Notes under the pieces: model-generated
The model's input: the letters and a program-made list of their open reading frames with translations, nothing else
Databases searched by the model: none
What the model was told of the DNA's origin: nothing
Part shown: piece after piece, positions 26,416-35,174 of the stretch
Numbering within the stretch: the stretch's first letter is position 1
How the letters are laid out: the number at the start of each line of letters is the position of its first letter
Source: CAVYXK01 sp963708245
GTDB lineage: Bacteria; Pseudomonadota; Alphaproteobacteria; Acetobacterales; Acetobacteraceae
Direction of reading: 5' to 3'
Assembly (NCBI GenBank): GCA_963708245.1
Contig: OY970201.1
Coordinates: 4,464,001-4,528,000 of the forward strand
DNA length: 64,000 nucleotides
Program-made: the position numbers and the translations under genes

Positions 26416-26560
26416 GATGAGCGGGGTGTGGAGACGGAGCCACGGCCGGACCAGTGAGGCACCGCCAAACGAAAGGGGCGGCAACAGATATGTTCGACCT
26501 ACAGCCACCGCGCCACACCTCGACTCTACCGAAAGCGGTCATTCGATAGTGCCCTGGTAC

Positions 26561-27310
26561 TTACACGCCCGTGCTCAGCCCTCCATCCACGTTGATGTTC
26601 TGCCCCGTGACGAAGGCAGCGCCGTCAGAGGCAAGGAATACCGCAACCGCCGCAAGATCCGGCATTTCGCCGGCACGGCCCATCGGCACGCGCTTCAGCA
26701 CCGTCGCAACCCAATGCGGATCACTGAACAGCCGCTCGCTGAGCGGCGTGCGGAAGGGGCCCGGCGAGATGACGTTTGACGTGATGCCAAACGGCGCGAG
26801 TTCGATCGCCATCACCTTGTTGAGCTGCACAAGCCCCGCCTTGCTCGCGCAATAGCCGCTCTGCAGGGAGCTCGCCAATGTCGCGGCGACCGAACCCACA
26901 TGGATGATGCGACCCCAGCCGTTCGGCTTCATCGCTCGCGCAGCGGATTGCGCGCAGAAGAATGCTCCCTTCAGGTTCGTATCGATGACTGCATCCCAGC
27001 TCGCTTCGTCGTAATCGAGCGTCGGCAGGCGACAATTCGTTCCGGCACTCGTCACCAGTATGTCAATCCGGCCGTGCCGCTGCTGTACTGCTGTCATGAT
27101 CGAATCGATCGAAGGTCGATCGACAACATCAAGCGCCACGGCCTCGGCAGCCGGGAGTTCTGCGGCAGCGGCCTGTGTCACCTCAAGCCGGCGACCGGCA
27201 AGCACGAGTGTCGCGCCCGCCGCGGCGAGAGCGCGGGCGATGCCGAGTCCTATGCCGGTACCGCCGCCGGTCACCAGCGCGATACGTCCTGTCAAATCGA
27301 ATTGGGTCAT
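26561..27310 (-). CDS. SDR family oxidoreductase, last gene of the TRAP operon
   Basis: The 249-residue enzyme has TGGGTGIG (14-21), Ser140 (HVGS), Tyr153 and Lys157 (SGYCASK), and FVTGQNINVDGG near the end, so it is a classical SDR. The start ATG at 27310 overlaps the stop of dctM by ATGA, showing translational coupling. The much longer open frame to 27730 is dctM in another frame. Position at the end of a TRAP operon suggests it oxidises the imported hydroxy or polyol compound. Relatives include gluconate 5-dehydrogenase-like and 2-dehydro-3-deoxy-gluconate-type enzymes, but the substrate is inferred only from context. Intron 2 ends 31 bp past its stop. Confidence 0.85.
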   Translation of the reverse strand: MTQFDLTGRIALVTGGGTGIGLGIARALAAAGATLVLAGRRLEVTQAAAAELPAAEAVALDVVDRPSIDSIMTAVQQRHGRIDILVTSAGTNCRLPTLDYDEASWDAVIDTNLKGAFFCAQSAARAMKPNGWGRIIHVGSVAATLASSLQSGYCASKAGLVQLNKVMAIELAPFGITSNVISPGPFRTPLSERLFSDPHWVATVLKRVPMGRAGEMPDLAAVAVFLASDGAAFVTGQNINVDGGLSTGV

Positions 27311-28599
27311 CCTGGTCCCATCAACAGGTTTGGAAGGAAAAGGGCTATCGCCGGTACGTAAGTGATAACGAGTAGCCCAATGATCAGCACCGCCAGGAAC
27401 GGCAGCGACTGCCGGCCGAACTCCAGCAAGGGAACGCGACTTATCCCGCACATCACGAACGTGACCGAGCCGATCAGCGGCGTGACCAGCCCGATGGAAA
27501 GGTTGGCGGCCAGGACGACGCCGAGATAGATCGGGTCTATGCCCGCCTTCAGCGCGACCGGCAGGATCATCGGCACGATGATCAGCAGGATCGGGATGGC
27601 CTCCATGACGCAGCCGAGCAGCAGCATCAGAACGTTGAGGCCGGTCATGATCAACCACGGCGAGGCATGCGAGGAGAACATCGGCAGCGCCGCGAGCTGT
27701 CGCGGTGCGTCCGCCCGCGCCAGGATCCACGAAAAGGCGGAGGCAGTTGCAAGGACGAACATGACCTTGCCGGTGGTCAGCGCCGCATTGCCAAAAAGCC
27801 GGGGGAGATCGCGCAGGCGGACTGTCCTGAATATCGCGAGCGACAGGAACAGCCCGTACATGCAGGCCACGCTGGCAGATTCCGTAGGGGTGAAGACGCC
27901 CCCGAGAATCCCGCCTATGACGAGCATCGGCATGGCCAGCACCAGCAAGGCCCGCCAGGTGGCTGTCGCCATCGTTCGAATCGAGAACGGCGGCCCGTCG
28001 GCGCCTATCCCCTGGCGCCGGGCAATGATCGCAATGAGGGCCATCAAGCCCGTGCCCATGAACAGGCCGGGCAACAGGCCGGCGACGAACATGCGGGCGA
28101 TCGACACGCCAGCAACCGACGCATAGACGATCATGATGATGCTGGGCGGAAAGATCGGTCCGATGGTGGCTGCCGCGCCGACCAGGGCGGCCGCCAGACC
28201 CCGCCCGTAGCCCGCTCGCGTCATCGCCGGTACCAGGACCACACCGGTCGCCGCGGCGTCGGCCGTGCCCGACCCCGATATACCGGCCATCAGCATATTC
28301 GAGACGACCGCGACCTGCCCGAGTCCGCCCGGCAACCGCCCGACGAACGCCTGGGTGAACTCAACCAGGCGGTCGGTTATCTTCGCGGCCAGCATCAACT
28401 CGCCCAGGAAGATAAACAACGGCACGGCGAGAATGACGAACACGTCCAGGCCGAAAAACATGCGCTGGATCAGCACGCCGAAATTGACATGGCCGAAGGT
28501 CTGAATGGCTGCCATCGCCGCAACTGCCAGAGCGGCCGGAATCGGTACGCTCAGGGCGAATAGCAGCAGCATCGTGCCAAACAGAACGGCGGCTACCAT
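27307..28599 (-). CDS. dctM: TRAP transporter large permease (DctM)
   Basis: The 430-residue protein has about 12 hydrophobic helices and family motifs such as AVPLFIFLGELM, MAGISGSGTADAAATG, IGPIFPPSIIMIVYA and GLVTPLIGSVTFVMCG. It is the Na+- or H+-driven membrane channel of a tripartite ATP-independent periplasmic transporter for carboxylates or sugar acids. It overlaps dctQ upstream (28593-28599) and the SDR gene downstream (ATGA), so the whole operon is tightly coupled. Confidence 0.93.
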   Translation of the reverse strand: MVAAVLFGTMLLLFALSVPIPAALAVAAMAAIQTFGHVNFGVLIQRMFFGLDVFVILAVPLFIFLGELMLAAKITDRLVEFTQAFVGRLPGGLGQVAVVSNMLMAGISGSGTADAAATGVVLVPAMTRAGYGRGLAAALVGAAATIGPIFPPSIIMIVYASVAGVSIARMFVAGLLPGLFMGTGLMALIAIIARRQGIGADGPPFSIRTMATATWRALLVLAMPMLVIGGILGGVFTPTESASVACMYGLFLSLAIFRTVRLRDLPRLFGNAALTTGKVMFVLATASAFSWILARADAPRQLAALPMFSSHASPWLIMTGLNVLMLLLGCVMEAIPILLIIVPMILPVALKAGIDPIYLGVVLAANLSIGLVTPLIGSVTFVMCGISRVPLLEFGRQSLPFLAVLIIGLLVITYVPAIALFLPNLLMGPG

Positions 28600-29147
28600 T
28601 GTGCGCGGCTTCTCACGCCAGGAATAACCAGGCGGCAGGTGAGATGGACAGCCATGTAGAGGCCGGCGATCGGAATCACGAGATAAGCCACGCCCTGCGG
28701 AATAGGAAGCACGGGGGAGCGCGCCATCATCATCCGGCTTGCCATCACGAAACCAAAGCGGATCATCACGATCGAGAAAGCAAGCTCCAGAAGGTCAATA
28801 GCAACCCGAAGTATCCGTCGCGCGTTCGGTCGGAGGCTGTCAATCAACAATGGCACATGGAACTGGTCGCTACGCCCGACACTGACCGCGGCGGCCAGGA
28901 ACGCAGACCAGACGAACAGATACTCAGCCAGCTCCTCGGTCCAAGCCAGCGGCAATTCGAGCACGTATCGGTAGAATACGCCTAGAGAGATGGCCACGAG
29001 ATAGACCGCCGACAAGCTGCCGGCCAGCCCCAGGAACAGACGGTCCGACCATCGTAGCAGGCTCAATACGACCAGACTGATCGTAGGTCTTGTTCGATCG
29101 GTGTCGGTCAAGATCCTTGCCGAAGTCGGCGCATCCACTGGTGTCAC
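28593..29147 (-). CDS. dctQ: TRAP transporter small permease (DctQ)
   Basis: The 184-residue protein has four membrane helices and the DctQ signature around the second helix (PLAWTEELAEYLFVWSAFL). It forms the membrane complex with DctM. Its start overlaps the dctP stop by ATGA (29144-29147) and its end overlaps dctM by 7 bases. The N-terminal ~25 residues are polar. No other function is likely. Confidence 0.9.
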   Translation of the reverse strand: MTPVDAPTSARILTDTDRTRPTISLVVLSLLRWSDRLFLGLAGSLSAVYLVAISLGVFYRYVLELPLAWTEELAEYLFVWSAFLAAAVSVGRSDQFHVPLLIDSLRPNARRILRVAIDLLELAFSIVMIRFGFVMASRMMMARSPVLPIPQGVAYLVIPIAGLYMAVHLTCRLVIPGVRSRAQW

Positions 29148-30136
29148 TGGACGGCCTGCACCGCCTTGATCTTGTCCACCCCGCCGACTTGCGCGGCATA
29201 TTTATCGTAAACCGGTTTGACCGCATCGATGAACGGTTGCTTGTCCGGGTGCTCGATCACCTCCATGCCCTTCTGCTTTACCTCGACAAGGGCTGCGTCC
29301 TCCTCCTTGGCGAAGTTCTCGTCGAACCACGAACGCGCGTGGTCAGCCGCGGTGAGGATGATCTGTTGTTGCTCCGGGGATAGCGCATTGAACCAGGCGG
29401 CACTCATCGCGACCGATCCTGGAGAGTTGAGGTGCTCTGTCAGTGTGTAATATTTCGCTTCTTCATAGGATTTCTGCTCGATCATACCCAGTGGGCTCCA
29501 CTCCGCGCCATCGATGACTCCCTGGCGCGCTGCCATGTAAACCTCGGTCGAGGCCATCGGAGCCGGAATGGCTCCGAGTGCTACGAAGGTGTCGATCATC
29601 ATCGGCGCCTCGATCACGCGGATCTTCAGCCCTTTCACGTCCTCGGGCGTATGGACCGGACGCTTGGAATTCCAAATAGAGCGGGCGCCATCAGGAAGTC
29701 CCGTCATGATCAGCTTGATGCCGGTCTTTTTCTCAATGCCGTCCCAAATCTCCTGTCCGATCGGGCCTCGTGTTACTCGCACCATATCGTCTGTGGTTCG
29801 GAACAAGAATGGCAGATCGAACAATTGTGCCCCGGCATAGAGCGGGCCAAGATTGGCATTGGCAACCCCGCAGAATTCCAGATTGCCGGCGATTATCGCC
29901 TCGAGATTTTCCTTAAGACCGCCGAGCTGGCCGCTGCCGACCCAATTGACGTCGATGTCGCCGTTCGAACGTTGCCGGACTTCGTCGATGAACCGCATCT
30001 GCATGCGTGGGTTGATATAGGCCGGGGTGTTCACCGACGCGAAAGTGGCGGTGACCTTCGCTCGGGCACGCCGAGCGACAGCAATGCCTCCTAATAATCC
30101 GGCGGCTCCCGCACCCAAGATCGTTCTGCGACGCAT
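29144..30136 (-). CDS. dctP: TRAP transporter substrate-binding protein (DctP)
   Basis: The 330-residue protein starts MRRRTILGAGAAGLLGGIAV, a Tat-like or Sec export signal with a cleavage region near RRARAKV. It contains the DctP features GGLKENLEAIIAGNLEFCGV, the carboxylate-binding Arg region LKIRVIEAPMMIDTFVALGA and AARQGVIDGAEWSP. It captures the substrate in the periplasm for DctQM. It is the first gene of the operon, so the promoter should lie in 30137-30300. Ligand identity is unknown; the conserved arginine favours an organic acid. Confidence 0.92.
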   Translation of the reverse strand: MRRRTILGAGAAGLLGGIAVARRARAKVTATFASVNTPAYINPRMQMRFIDEVRQRSNGDIDVNWVGSGQLGGLKENLEAIIAGNLEFCGVANANLGPLYAGAQLFDLPFLFRTTDDMVRVTRGPIGQEIWDGIEKKTGIKLIMTGLPDGARSIWNSKRPVHTPEDVKGLKIRVIEAPMMIDTFVALGAIPAPMASTEVYMAARQGVIDGAEWSPLGMIEQKSYEEAKYYTLTEHLNSPGSVAMSAAWFNALSPEQQQIILTAADHARSWFDENFAKEEDAALVEVKQKGMEVIEHPDKQPFIDAVKPVYDKYAAQVGGVDKIKAVQAVQ

Positions 30137-30687
30137 TCGTTCCCCCTACCGACCCTATTGTTTGTTGATTCTCACTACGCCCTTCTCTCCAGGACGTCAA
30201 CGAGCGGTCTAGTCGGCGTCTGGCGATCTGGTGCGACACCGTCGGATTGCGCTCTAATTCGAGGGCATCACATGGGCCGGCCTTGCATTGTCGCGGCTGG
30301 CGACGGTCGGCCATCTAGCTTTGTCTATCGCACAATTTCGGAGGCCGCGTCTAGAAATCCAACCGATTGACAACTGACCTGCAAACGGCGCGGCCGATCT
30401 GTGATTCCACTCCTTTGCGGCCATGTCGATCAGCGCTGGCGCTGCCTAAGGCAAGCAGCAAATTGGAACCACAGATGCACATAGATGAAGTCGGCCGGCA
30501 CCGCGATACCGAGGGTCAGTTCGGTGCGGCTCACGCCGCCCGAATGATGCTATACGGACCTCCCCTTGCGCCAGGGATCGATCGCACGCCCCGACAGATC
30601 ATTCAGCTTGTCGCTGTCTGAATGCATCAGCGTGCATCTTATTGTACCGACCACCTCGTCCAATGGCTGCTTTGGGTGGAGAGCAGA
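30137..30687. other. 551-bp gap between TRAP operon and intron 3 relic
   Basis: It should include the dctP promoter at its left end. Several short frames overlap, but none has recognisable motifs. No RNA or repeat was identified. Confidence 0.4.
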
Positions 30688-31047
30688 GTGCGCCAGGAGA
30701 CCGGCGAGGAGTAGGAGGTGAAAGTCCACTGCGACGAAGGTGTAGCGAACCACGTCGGCCCCAAGCCGTGCGGCGATGCTCGTGAGGGCATCGGCGAAGC
30801 GTCGGTAGGGGGGGATCGCATAGGCCAGCCATTGAGCCGCGAAATCCACGCCAACTCGGGTGCTGACACCGTTCTGCTGGTGGAAGGCAACACGGACAGA
30901 CGCGCTATCGCAAGCGTCTGGACGGCCCGGCGCGGTCGGAGACCCCGGCATGTGCAGACGCTCCTCGCCCGGGAACTGGGAGATCTCGGGTTTGGCCAGC
31001 GAAGCAATATCGTTGGTCCGCATCGGGAAGACGAGGAGTCGAAGCCG

Positions 31048-31230
31048 ATGATGCACGAACCCGAGAAGTCTGACTCTGCCATAGTAGCAACGAAGCCAGC
31101 GAACAAAGCCGGGCGACTGGCAGCGGAGCCGGTGGAGCGAAGGGCGGGGACCGGGATAAACGCGAACCAGCAAAGCACGTGCCGGGCACAGAACCGGGGA
31201 AGCGTGTCACAGGCGCTGGGCCGCGTGCGA
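31048..31230 (+). pseudogene. group II intron reverse transcriptase, N-terminal fragment (intron 3)
   Basis: The frame MMHEPEKSDSAIVATKPANK then AAEPVERRAGTGINANQQST and NRGSVSQALGRVR matches the leader of a common proteobacterial intron reverse transcriptase (PEKSDxAIVAxKxANKAxxPAAEPVE). The expected next block (RQAARQRKKEKFTALLHH) is missing. The sequence jumps to WAATLCCLSPHS and then domain V. The upstream continuation of the frame is ribozyme sequence. Confidence 0.65.
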
Positions 31231-31274
31231 TGGGCCGCAACGTTGTGCTGCTTGTCGCCACATAGTCCTGGTAG

Positions 31275-31307
31275 GAGCCGGATGCCTTAATTGGGCTCGT
31301 CCGGATC
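31275..31307 (+). ncRNA. group II intron domain V (intron 3 relic)
   Basis: GAGCCGGA pairs with TCCGGATC with one mismatch, and TGCC pairs with GGGC-like sequence across a short loop. The AGC triad is kept. It is part of the internally deleted intron. Confidence 0.65.
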
Positions 31308-31476
31308 TGTGCGGGGGGCGGTCAGTAATGACCGTCCCTACCGCGAACATCTGACCCCACGACCCGTTTCCGAGATTTACCCTCTCGCAGACGCCCTAAG
31401 TAACGGATGCTGCCGCGGCCGCTTGGCGAGGCGGCAGCCTGGTCCCATGATCCGATCCTGACAACCGGAGAGGCGG

Positions 31477-31848
31477 ATGCCCGACGAGAAGTCGTTCTGG
31501 ACGGGACTGAAACGCGGGCTCGCTCGCCGCTGCCCCAATTGCGGCAAGGGACGACTGCTCAGAGGGTATTTGACCATCCGCTCGCCCTGCGAAGTCTGTG
31601 GCAACGACAACTCCGTCTATCCGTCCGACGATTTCCCGCCTTATCTGACCATCTTCGTTGTCGGGCACGTCGTGGTCGCGCTCTTCGTATGGACGGACAA
31701 CGTCTATGCGCCTCCACTCTGGGTAGAAGCCGCCATCTGGCTGCCGGTGACGGTCCTCATGTGTTTCGCGTTGCTGCCGTCCATGAAGGGTGCAGCGGTC
31801 GGGTTGTGCTGGGCCATGAATATCGTCCGCCCGAGGTCGGCGACGTGA
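31477..31848 (+). CDS. DUF983 family zinc-ribbon membrane protein
   Basis: The 123-residue protein has two CxxC-type knuckles (CPNCGKGRLLRGYL and CEVCGND) followed by two membrane helices (LTIFVVGHVVVALFVW and AAIWLPVTVLMCFALLPS). This is the pattern of DUF983 proteins, common in alphaproteobacteria and often near cytochrome oxidase assembly genes, function unknown. An ggagag Shine-Dalgarno sequence precedes the ATG. Its stop overlaps the GTG start of the next gene (GTGA), so the two are co-translated. Confidence 0.82.
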   Translation: MPDEKSFWTGLKRGLARRCPNCGKGRLLRGYLTIRSPCEVCGNDNSVYPSDDFPPYLTIFVVGHVVVALFVWTDNVYAPPLWVEAAIWLPVTVLMCFALLPSMKGAAVGLCWAMNIVRPRSAT

Positions 31849-32267
31849 CCTCCAGCGAAACCAACCTGCTGGTCCGCGAGTACCAGGAGATCAACGCCCA
31901 TCTGCGGGCAAACACGGCTGAGTTCGTCAACTGGTTCAGCTTTTTCCTGACACTCAGCCTCGTGGCGGCAATCGCCTTCCTCGTCACCAGCGAGCACCGA
32001 CAGGGGCTGCGAGGGCTCGCGCTAGAATATGGAGTGCCTATCGCCTGCCTGATTCTGCACGTTCTTGCCCTCGCCGGCATTTTGATCTTCCGACACTACA
32101 TCACCGCCGCTCATTGCAAGATTGATGAAATCGTCAAGCTGCTTGGCGACACCGGCGGCTCGCCGGTCCCGGTGCGTTTCACTCTATGGATGACCCACCT
32201 AATGGCTGCGGGGTTTGTGGTCTCGTACTTCGCATGGTTCTCGTTGCTCTTGCTGCCTCGAGATTGA
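31845..32267 (+). CDS. small membrane protein of unknown function, coupled to DUF983 gene
   Basis: A GTG at 31845 overlaps the DUF983 stop (GTGA) and opens a 140-residue frame: a polar N-terminus (SSETNLLVREYQEINAHLRA), then helices at FSFFLTLSLVAAIAFLVTS, YGVPIACLILHVLALAGILIF and MTHLMAAGFVVSYFAWFSLL. Three to four membrane spans are likely. A longer frame starting at 31407 overlaps the DUF983 gene and is not needed. No family was recognised. Confidence 0.6.
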   Translation: MTSSETNLLVREYQEINAHLRANTAEFVNWFSFFLTLSLVAAIAFLVTSEHRQGLRGLALEYGVPIACLILHVLALAGILIFRHYITAAHCKIDEIVKLLGDTGGSPVPVRFTLWMTHLMAAGFVVSYFAWFSLLLLPRD

Positions 32268-32315
32268 ACGCGTGACCACCTCAATCCGCGGCCCGTTGGC
32301 GAAATCAGCGATAGT

Positions 32316-32774
32316 TTGGACGTGCTGTATTGGCGCCCAGGATGGCGAGTGCCGGATACCGAGTGCTTCCGCAACCGCGTCGCTGCAGCAATCGGAGGCG
32401 ACGCGTGGGTCAGCGAGGGCAACTACCGCGAAGCGTTCGATCTCCGGCTGCCGCACGCCGACACCGTCATCATTGTGGAGAGGCGCCGTTGCTTGCTCCT
32501 CGCGCGTATTCTCCGGTGCCTCCTTTCTCCAGTCGCAAGGCCAGGCCTACCGGAAGGTTGTCCGAAGCATTTGGACTGGAAGCTTCTCGGGCTCATCTGG
32601 CGGTTCCAGAAGGTCACATGGCCGCGGATCGAGCCGACGCGTATTTTGTACGGTCCCGACGTGCCGATGATCCGACTGCGTAGCAATCGAGAGGCCGCGG
32701 CATTTCTCACGTCGCTCCACGCAGCAGGTGAGACGACCGACGATAGCATGACGGGACAACATCATTCGGTTTGA
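32316..32774 (+). pseudogene. adenylate kinase/FlaR-like P-loop protein lacking its N-terminus
   Basis: The frame LDVLYWRPGWRVPDTECFRN then GDAWVSEGNY, DTVIIVERRRCLLLARILR and CPKHLDWKLLGLIWRFQ matches the body of small adenylate-kinase-like or topology-modulation (FlaR) proteins. In these the sequence normally begins with a GxxGSGKST P-loop about 25 residues earlier. Here the P-loop is missing and the frame opens at a TTG within the first conserved strand. The upstream sequence is the end of the previous gene. It is likely inactive. Confidence 0.55.
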
Positions 32775-33060
32775 TGGCTGGTTCGCAGAACAAGGCGGCC
32801 AGCTGATGGTCGCGTTGGTTTGGGTGACGTTCCGGGCGCGGGTTGCCCTCGCCCCAACAGTCGCTGGTCGAAGGGCAGCGTTCCGGGATTTGGATCCGAA
32901 ACCTGCTAGTCTCCGTTCGGGCATTCTCGGTCGGTCAGCGGCACTCTATCGCGCGGCCCTCGACTGTGTTCAGTGTCGCCGGTCATCGCCATGAATTTGG
33001 ATAGCCCGTGAAATCGGTGGTGGCTCGACCGTATCAGAGACCGCACGGAAGGAAACATCG

Positions 33061-33891
33061 ATGAGCGTTGCAAACGAAGAGGTAAGAATCCTGACAGTCG
33101 CCAGTTGCTCGAACGTCCGCGCCGAGCACCGCTCGCATGTTGTTGTCTCCGGGTCCTATGGCGGCCGCTACAACGCCTTCAATGCAGCCAAGTGGCCCGT
33201 ACGTGCCGTGATCATGAACGATGCCGGCATCGGGAAGGACAAGGCTGGCATTGTCGGCCTGGACTTTCTCGATCAGATCGACCTGGCCGCGGCGACCGCG
33301 GATGCGCGGACATGCCACATCGGCGACGGCGACCACATGCTCGCGCACGGCATCATCAGCTACGTCAATCGCGCTGCCGCCGCGCTCGGCTGCGCGCCCG
33401 GCCAAAGCGTCCGCGACTGCGCCGACCGCATGCGCACGGCAACCGTGCCGACGGTCGCGCCGCCACCCATCACCGAGGGCGCTCGCTTCGTCATGCGTGA
33501 CGTTCCTGGCGAGCCGGTGCTGATCTGTGCCGATTCCATCGGCATGCTGCAGCCCGACGATGCGGGCCGGATTGTCGTGACGGCGTCGCACGGCGCGCTT
33601 TCCGGAGGTCGTCCGGACAATACGGTTCCGCTAGACATCTACGCGGTGTTCTTCAGCGATGCCGGCGGCGGCATGGACCGGGCCGGCATCGCACGGCTCG
33701 ACGATCTCGACCGAAAAGGGATTGTCGCGGGCGCCACTTCCGCGGACAGCGCTCCCATTGGCGATTCTCGCGCGCTCTACCACGACGGCACCCTGTCGCA
33801 CGTCAACGGCCCTGCTTCCCTGCGCGGAGGCCGGGTTGGCATGAAGCTGAAGGACTTCATCAAGGTTCTGACCGAGGCAGCAAAGCGATAG
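33061..33891 (+). CDS. uncharacterised protein made of two tandem copies of one domain
   Basis: The 276-residue protein has two similar halves. Half 1 (about 11-120) has HVVVSGSYGG, VIMNDAGIGKDKAGIVGLDF and CHIGDGDHMLAHGIISYVN. Half 2 (about 157-270) has IVVTASHGAL, VFFSDAGGGMDRAGIARLDD and APIGDSRALYHDGTLSHVN. The pattern V-x-G-S-x-G-G, NDAG-x-GxDxAGIxxLD and IGDxxxxxxxGxxSxVN recurs in each. I recognise the pattern as that of a family of unknown function, not an enzyme class. There is no signal peptide. ggaagga precedes the ATG. Conserved Asp/Gly loops suggest a small-molecule site shared between halves. Confidence 0.6.
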   Translation: MSVANEEVRILTVASCSNVRAEHRSHVVVSGSYGGRYNAFNAAKWPVRAVIMNDAGIGKDKAGIVGLDFLDQIDLAAATADARTCHIGDGDHMLAHGIISYVNRAAAALGCAPGQSVRDCADRMRTATVPTVAPPPITEGARFVMRDVPGEPVLICADSIGMLQPDDAGRIVVTASHGALSGGRPDNTVPLDIYAVFFSDAGGGMDRAGIARLDDLDRKGIVAGATSADSAPIGDSRALYHDGTLSHVNGPASLRGGRVGMKLKDFIKVLTEAAKR

Positions 33892-34050
33892 CCGCGCCTT
33901 CAGGTGTGAGCTGGTCGCCTTGAACGACACGTCTAGGGTCGACAGCGGCGATTTGGTCCCGGGGCCCCTAGGACTGGTTGGGGTCGAGAACCGCCATTGC
34001 TTGCCGCTTGAAATTCGCCGCTGGGGAAATCAATTCGTATCAGTAATTCA

Positions 34051-34479
34051 ATGGCGCTTGGTGGTGCACGTCCTGGGGCTGGCCGGCCGCGTGGTTCTCG
34101 CAATGGGCAGCGCGCGGCTGACATGCGCGCGGTCAAGGATCGGGCCCTGGCTCAGATCGCGACGGCCGATCTAACGCCATTTCAGGTGATTGAGCGCCGA
34201 ATGCATGGGCAGGAGGTGGACGAGCTGCAGTACCGCGCTGCCTGCGAGCTGCTGCCTTACACGCAGCCACGGTTATCAGCGATCGCTGTTGCTCCTGTCC
34301 CGCCGGCATCTGAGCGGCTGACGCCCGAGGAACGGCGCCGACGGATTGCGCAACTGCTTGAAGCGTATCAGCCGACGATTGAGGCTTCATCTGCGGACAC
34401 GACGCGGACACTGAAACCGCTATCGGCCGCGAGTGCTACTGAGAGCGTGACTTCAGAGCCTCTAGCCACTGATTGTTGA
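34051..34479 (+). CDS. small terminase-subunit-like or element-borne protein
   Basis: The 142-residue product begins MALGGARPGAGRPRGSRNGQ, the basic leader typical of phage small-terminase-like and related proteins. It continues with a helical region (TPFQVIERRMHGQEVDELQY, RAACELLPYTQPRL) found in the same group. No other phage structural genes are nearby, so it is an isolated gene or remnant. It starts at an ATG without a strong Shine-Dalgarno sequence. The family is suggested by the leader only. Confidence 0.45.
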   Translation: MALGGARPGAGRPRGSRNGQRAADMRAVKDRALAQIATADLTPFQVIERRMHGQEVDELQYRAACELLPYTQPRLSAIAVAPVPPASERLTPEERRRRIAQLLEAYQPTIEASSADTTRTLKPLSAASATESVTSEPLATDC

Positions 34480-34594
34480 CGATCTGTGGCATAAGCCCGG
34501 TGCATCCGGTCCGACTTTGTAACTGCTAACCGTGCGTCTTCCTGCGCTCCCTCGGAATACGAGATGAGCAGTTACTGCTCCGCCGAGTGCGCGC

Positions 34595-34705
34595 GACGAT
34601 CCGCCGTTCGGCGGCGAGGTGGCGACAGCGGTACTGTATCGCTACAGCCCGGACCGCAGGACGGAGCACCCGCGCGCGCACCTGGCGTCGTTCCACGGCA
34701 TCCTG
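34595..34705 (+). pseudogene. IS66-family transposase fragment
   Basis: The frame reads DDPPFGGEVATAVLYRYSPD then RRTEHPRAHLASFHGIL, the block just before the catalytic region of IS66 transposases (PFGG...AVxYxYSPDRxxEHPxxHLAxFxGILQVDGY). Homology stops right after GIL on the right, and no clear start or inverted repeat remains. Only 37 codons survive. Confidence 0.65.
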
Positions 34706-35174
34706 TTCTCGTTACGCATTACCACTGGCGTCGGCCGGCGCACAGGCGCACCGATAGCGCCCCCCCTGCAGCGCGCATGAATGCCCCAGCGAGCGTAGCA
34801 CCATCCCGCAGCCCCACACCGCACGCGACCGTGGCTATTTGGCGTGCAAGCGAGTGGGGCAGGTTCAGGTGGCAATCAGCGTCAACCCTCCGTTCATCAC
34901 CGGTCTGGTCGATCTGGGCTGGCTACCTGCCGGCAAGCGGGCAGACCGCCGTGCGGTGAGCGACCGCGTACGTGACATCACGAGGCCAACGCTCCCGACA
35001 CCATCATGCGGCGGCACACGCCTACCGCGGAGAGAACCATGACCCGACTGGGATGCTGATCAAACTGATAAAAGGGCTTGACCCGCCATAAGAGCACAAT
35101 GCCTTCCCGTCATATACCGCGCCCGCGGCGACGACCGGCTGGAGCCGGATGCCGGCTGAGCTGGGCTGGCCGGC
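34706..35174. other. 469-bp gap downstream of the liv operon
   Basis: No gene was recognised. A small hairpin AGCCGGATGCCGGCT (35143-35157) lies just past the livF stop and could act in 3' end formation, although it has no T-run. Confidence 0.35.

Larger units (their letters stand above)
24547..26529 (+). mobile_element. group II intron 2 (apparently intact, 1983 bp)
   Basis: It starts GTGCGCCGTGAAAGG at 24547, carries an open reverse transcriptase/maturase, a good domain V at 26383-26415 and a domain VI (GCGGGGTGTGG paired with CCACACCTCGA). It ends ACTCTAC at 26529. The 5' 500 bases and the 3' end closely match intron 1. Removing it joins ATGTCCGCTTTGGGT to CGAAAGCGGTCAT, giving an 11-bp stem with one mismatch and a short loop. 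The intron therefore entered the loop of an inverted repeat. Protein and ribozyme parts look functional, so this may be the active source copy. Confidence 0.88.
30688..31341 (+). mobile_element. group II intron 3, internally deleted relic
   Basis: The 5' end GTGCGCCAGGAGACCGGCGA at 30688, with GGTGAAAGTCC shortly after, is the typical start of a different bacterial group II intron lineage from introns 1 and 2. Near the 3' end, domain V lies at 31275-31307 and is followed by a domain VI hairpin (GGGGGCGGTCAGTAATGACC) and CCTAC at about 31341. Between them only the first ~60 codons of the reverse transcriptase remain. The rest of the protein gene (over 1 kb) has been deleted. It cannot encode its own maturase. 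Confidence 0.7.

Noticed and set aside
27311..27730. N-terminal extension of the SDR gene
   Set aside because: It lies in a second frame of dctM; the ATGA overlap at 27307-27310 gives the natural start.
30550..31173. 207-residue minus-strand frame
   Set aside because: It overlaps the ribozyme part of intron 3 and has no recognisable motif.
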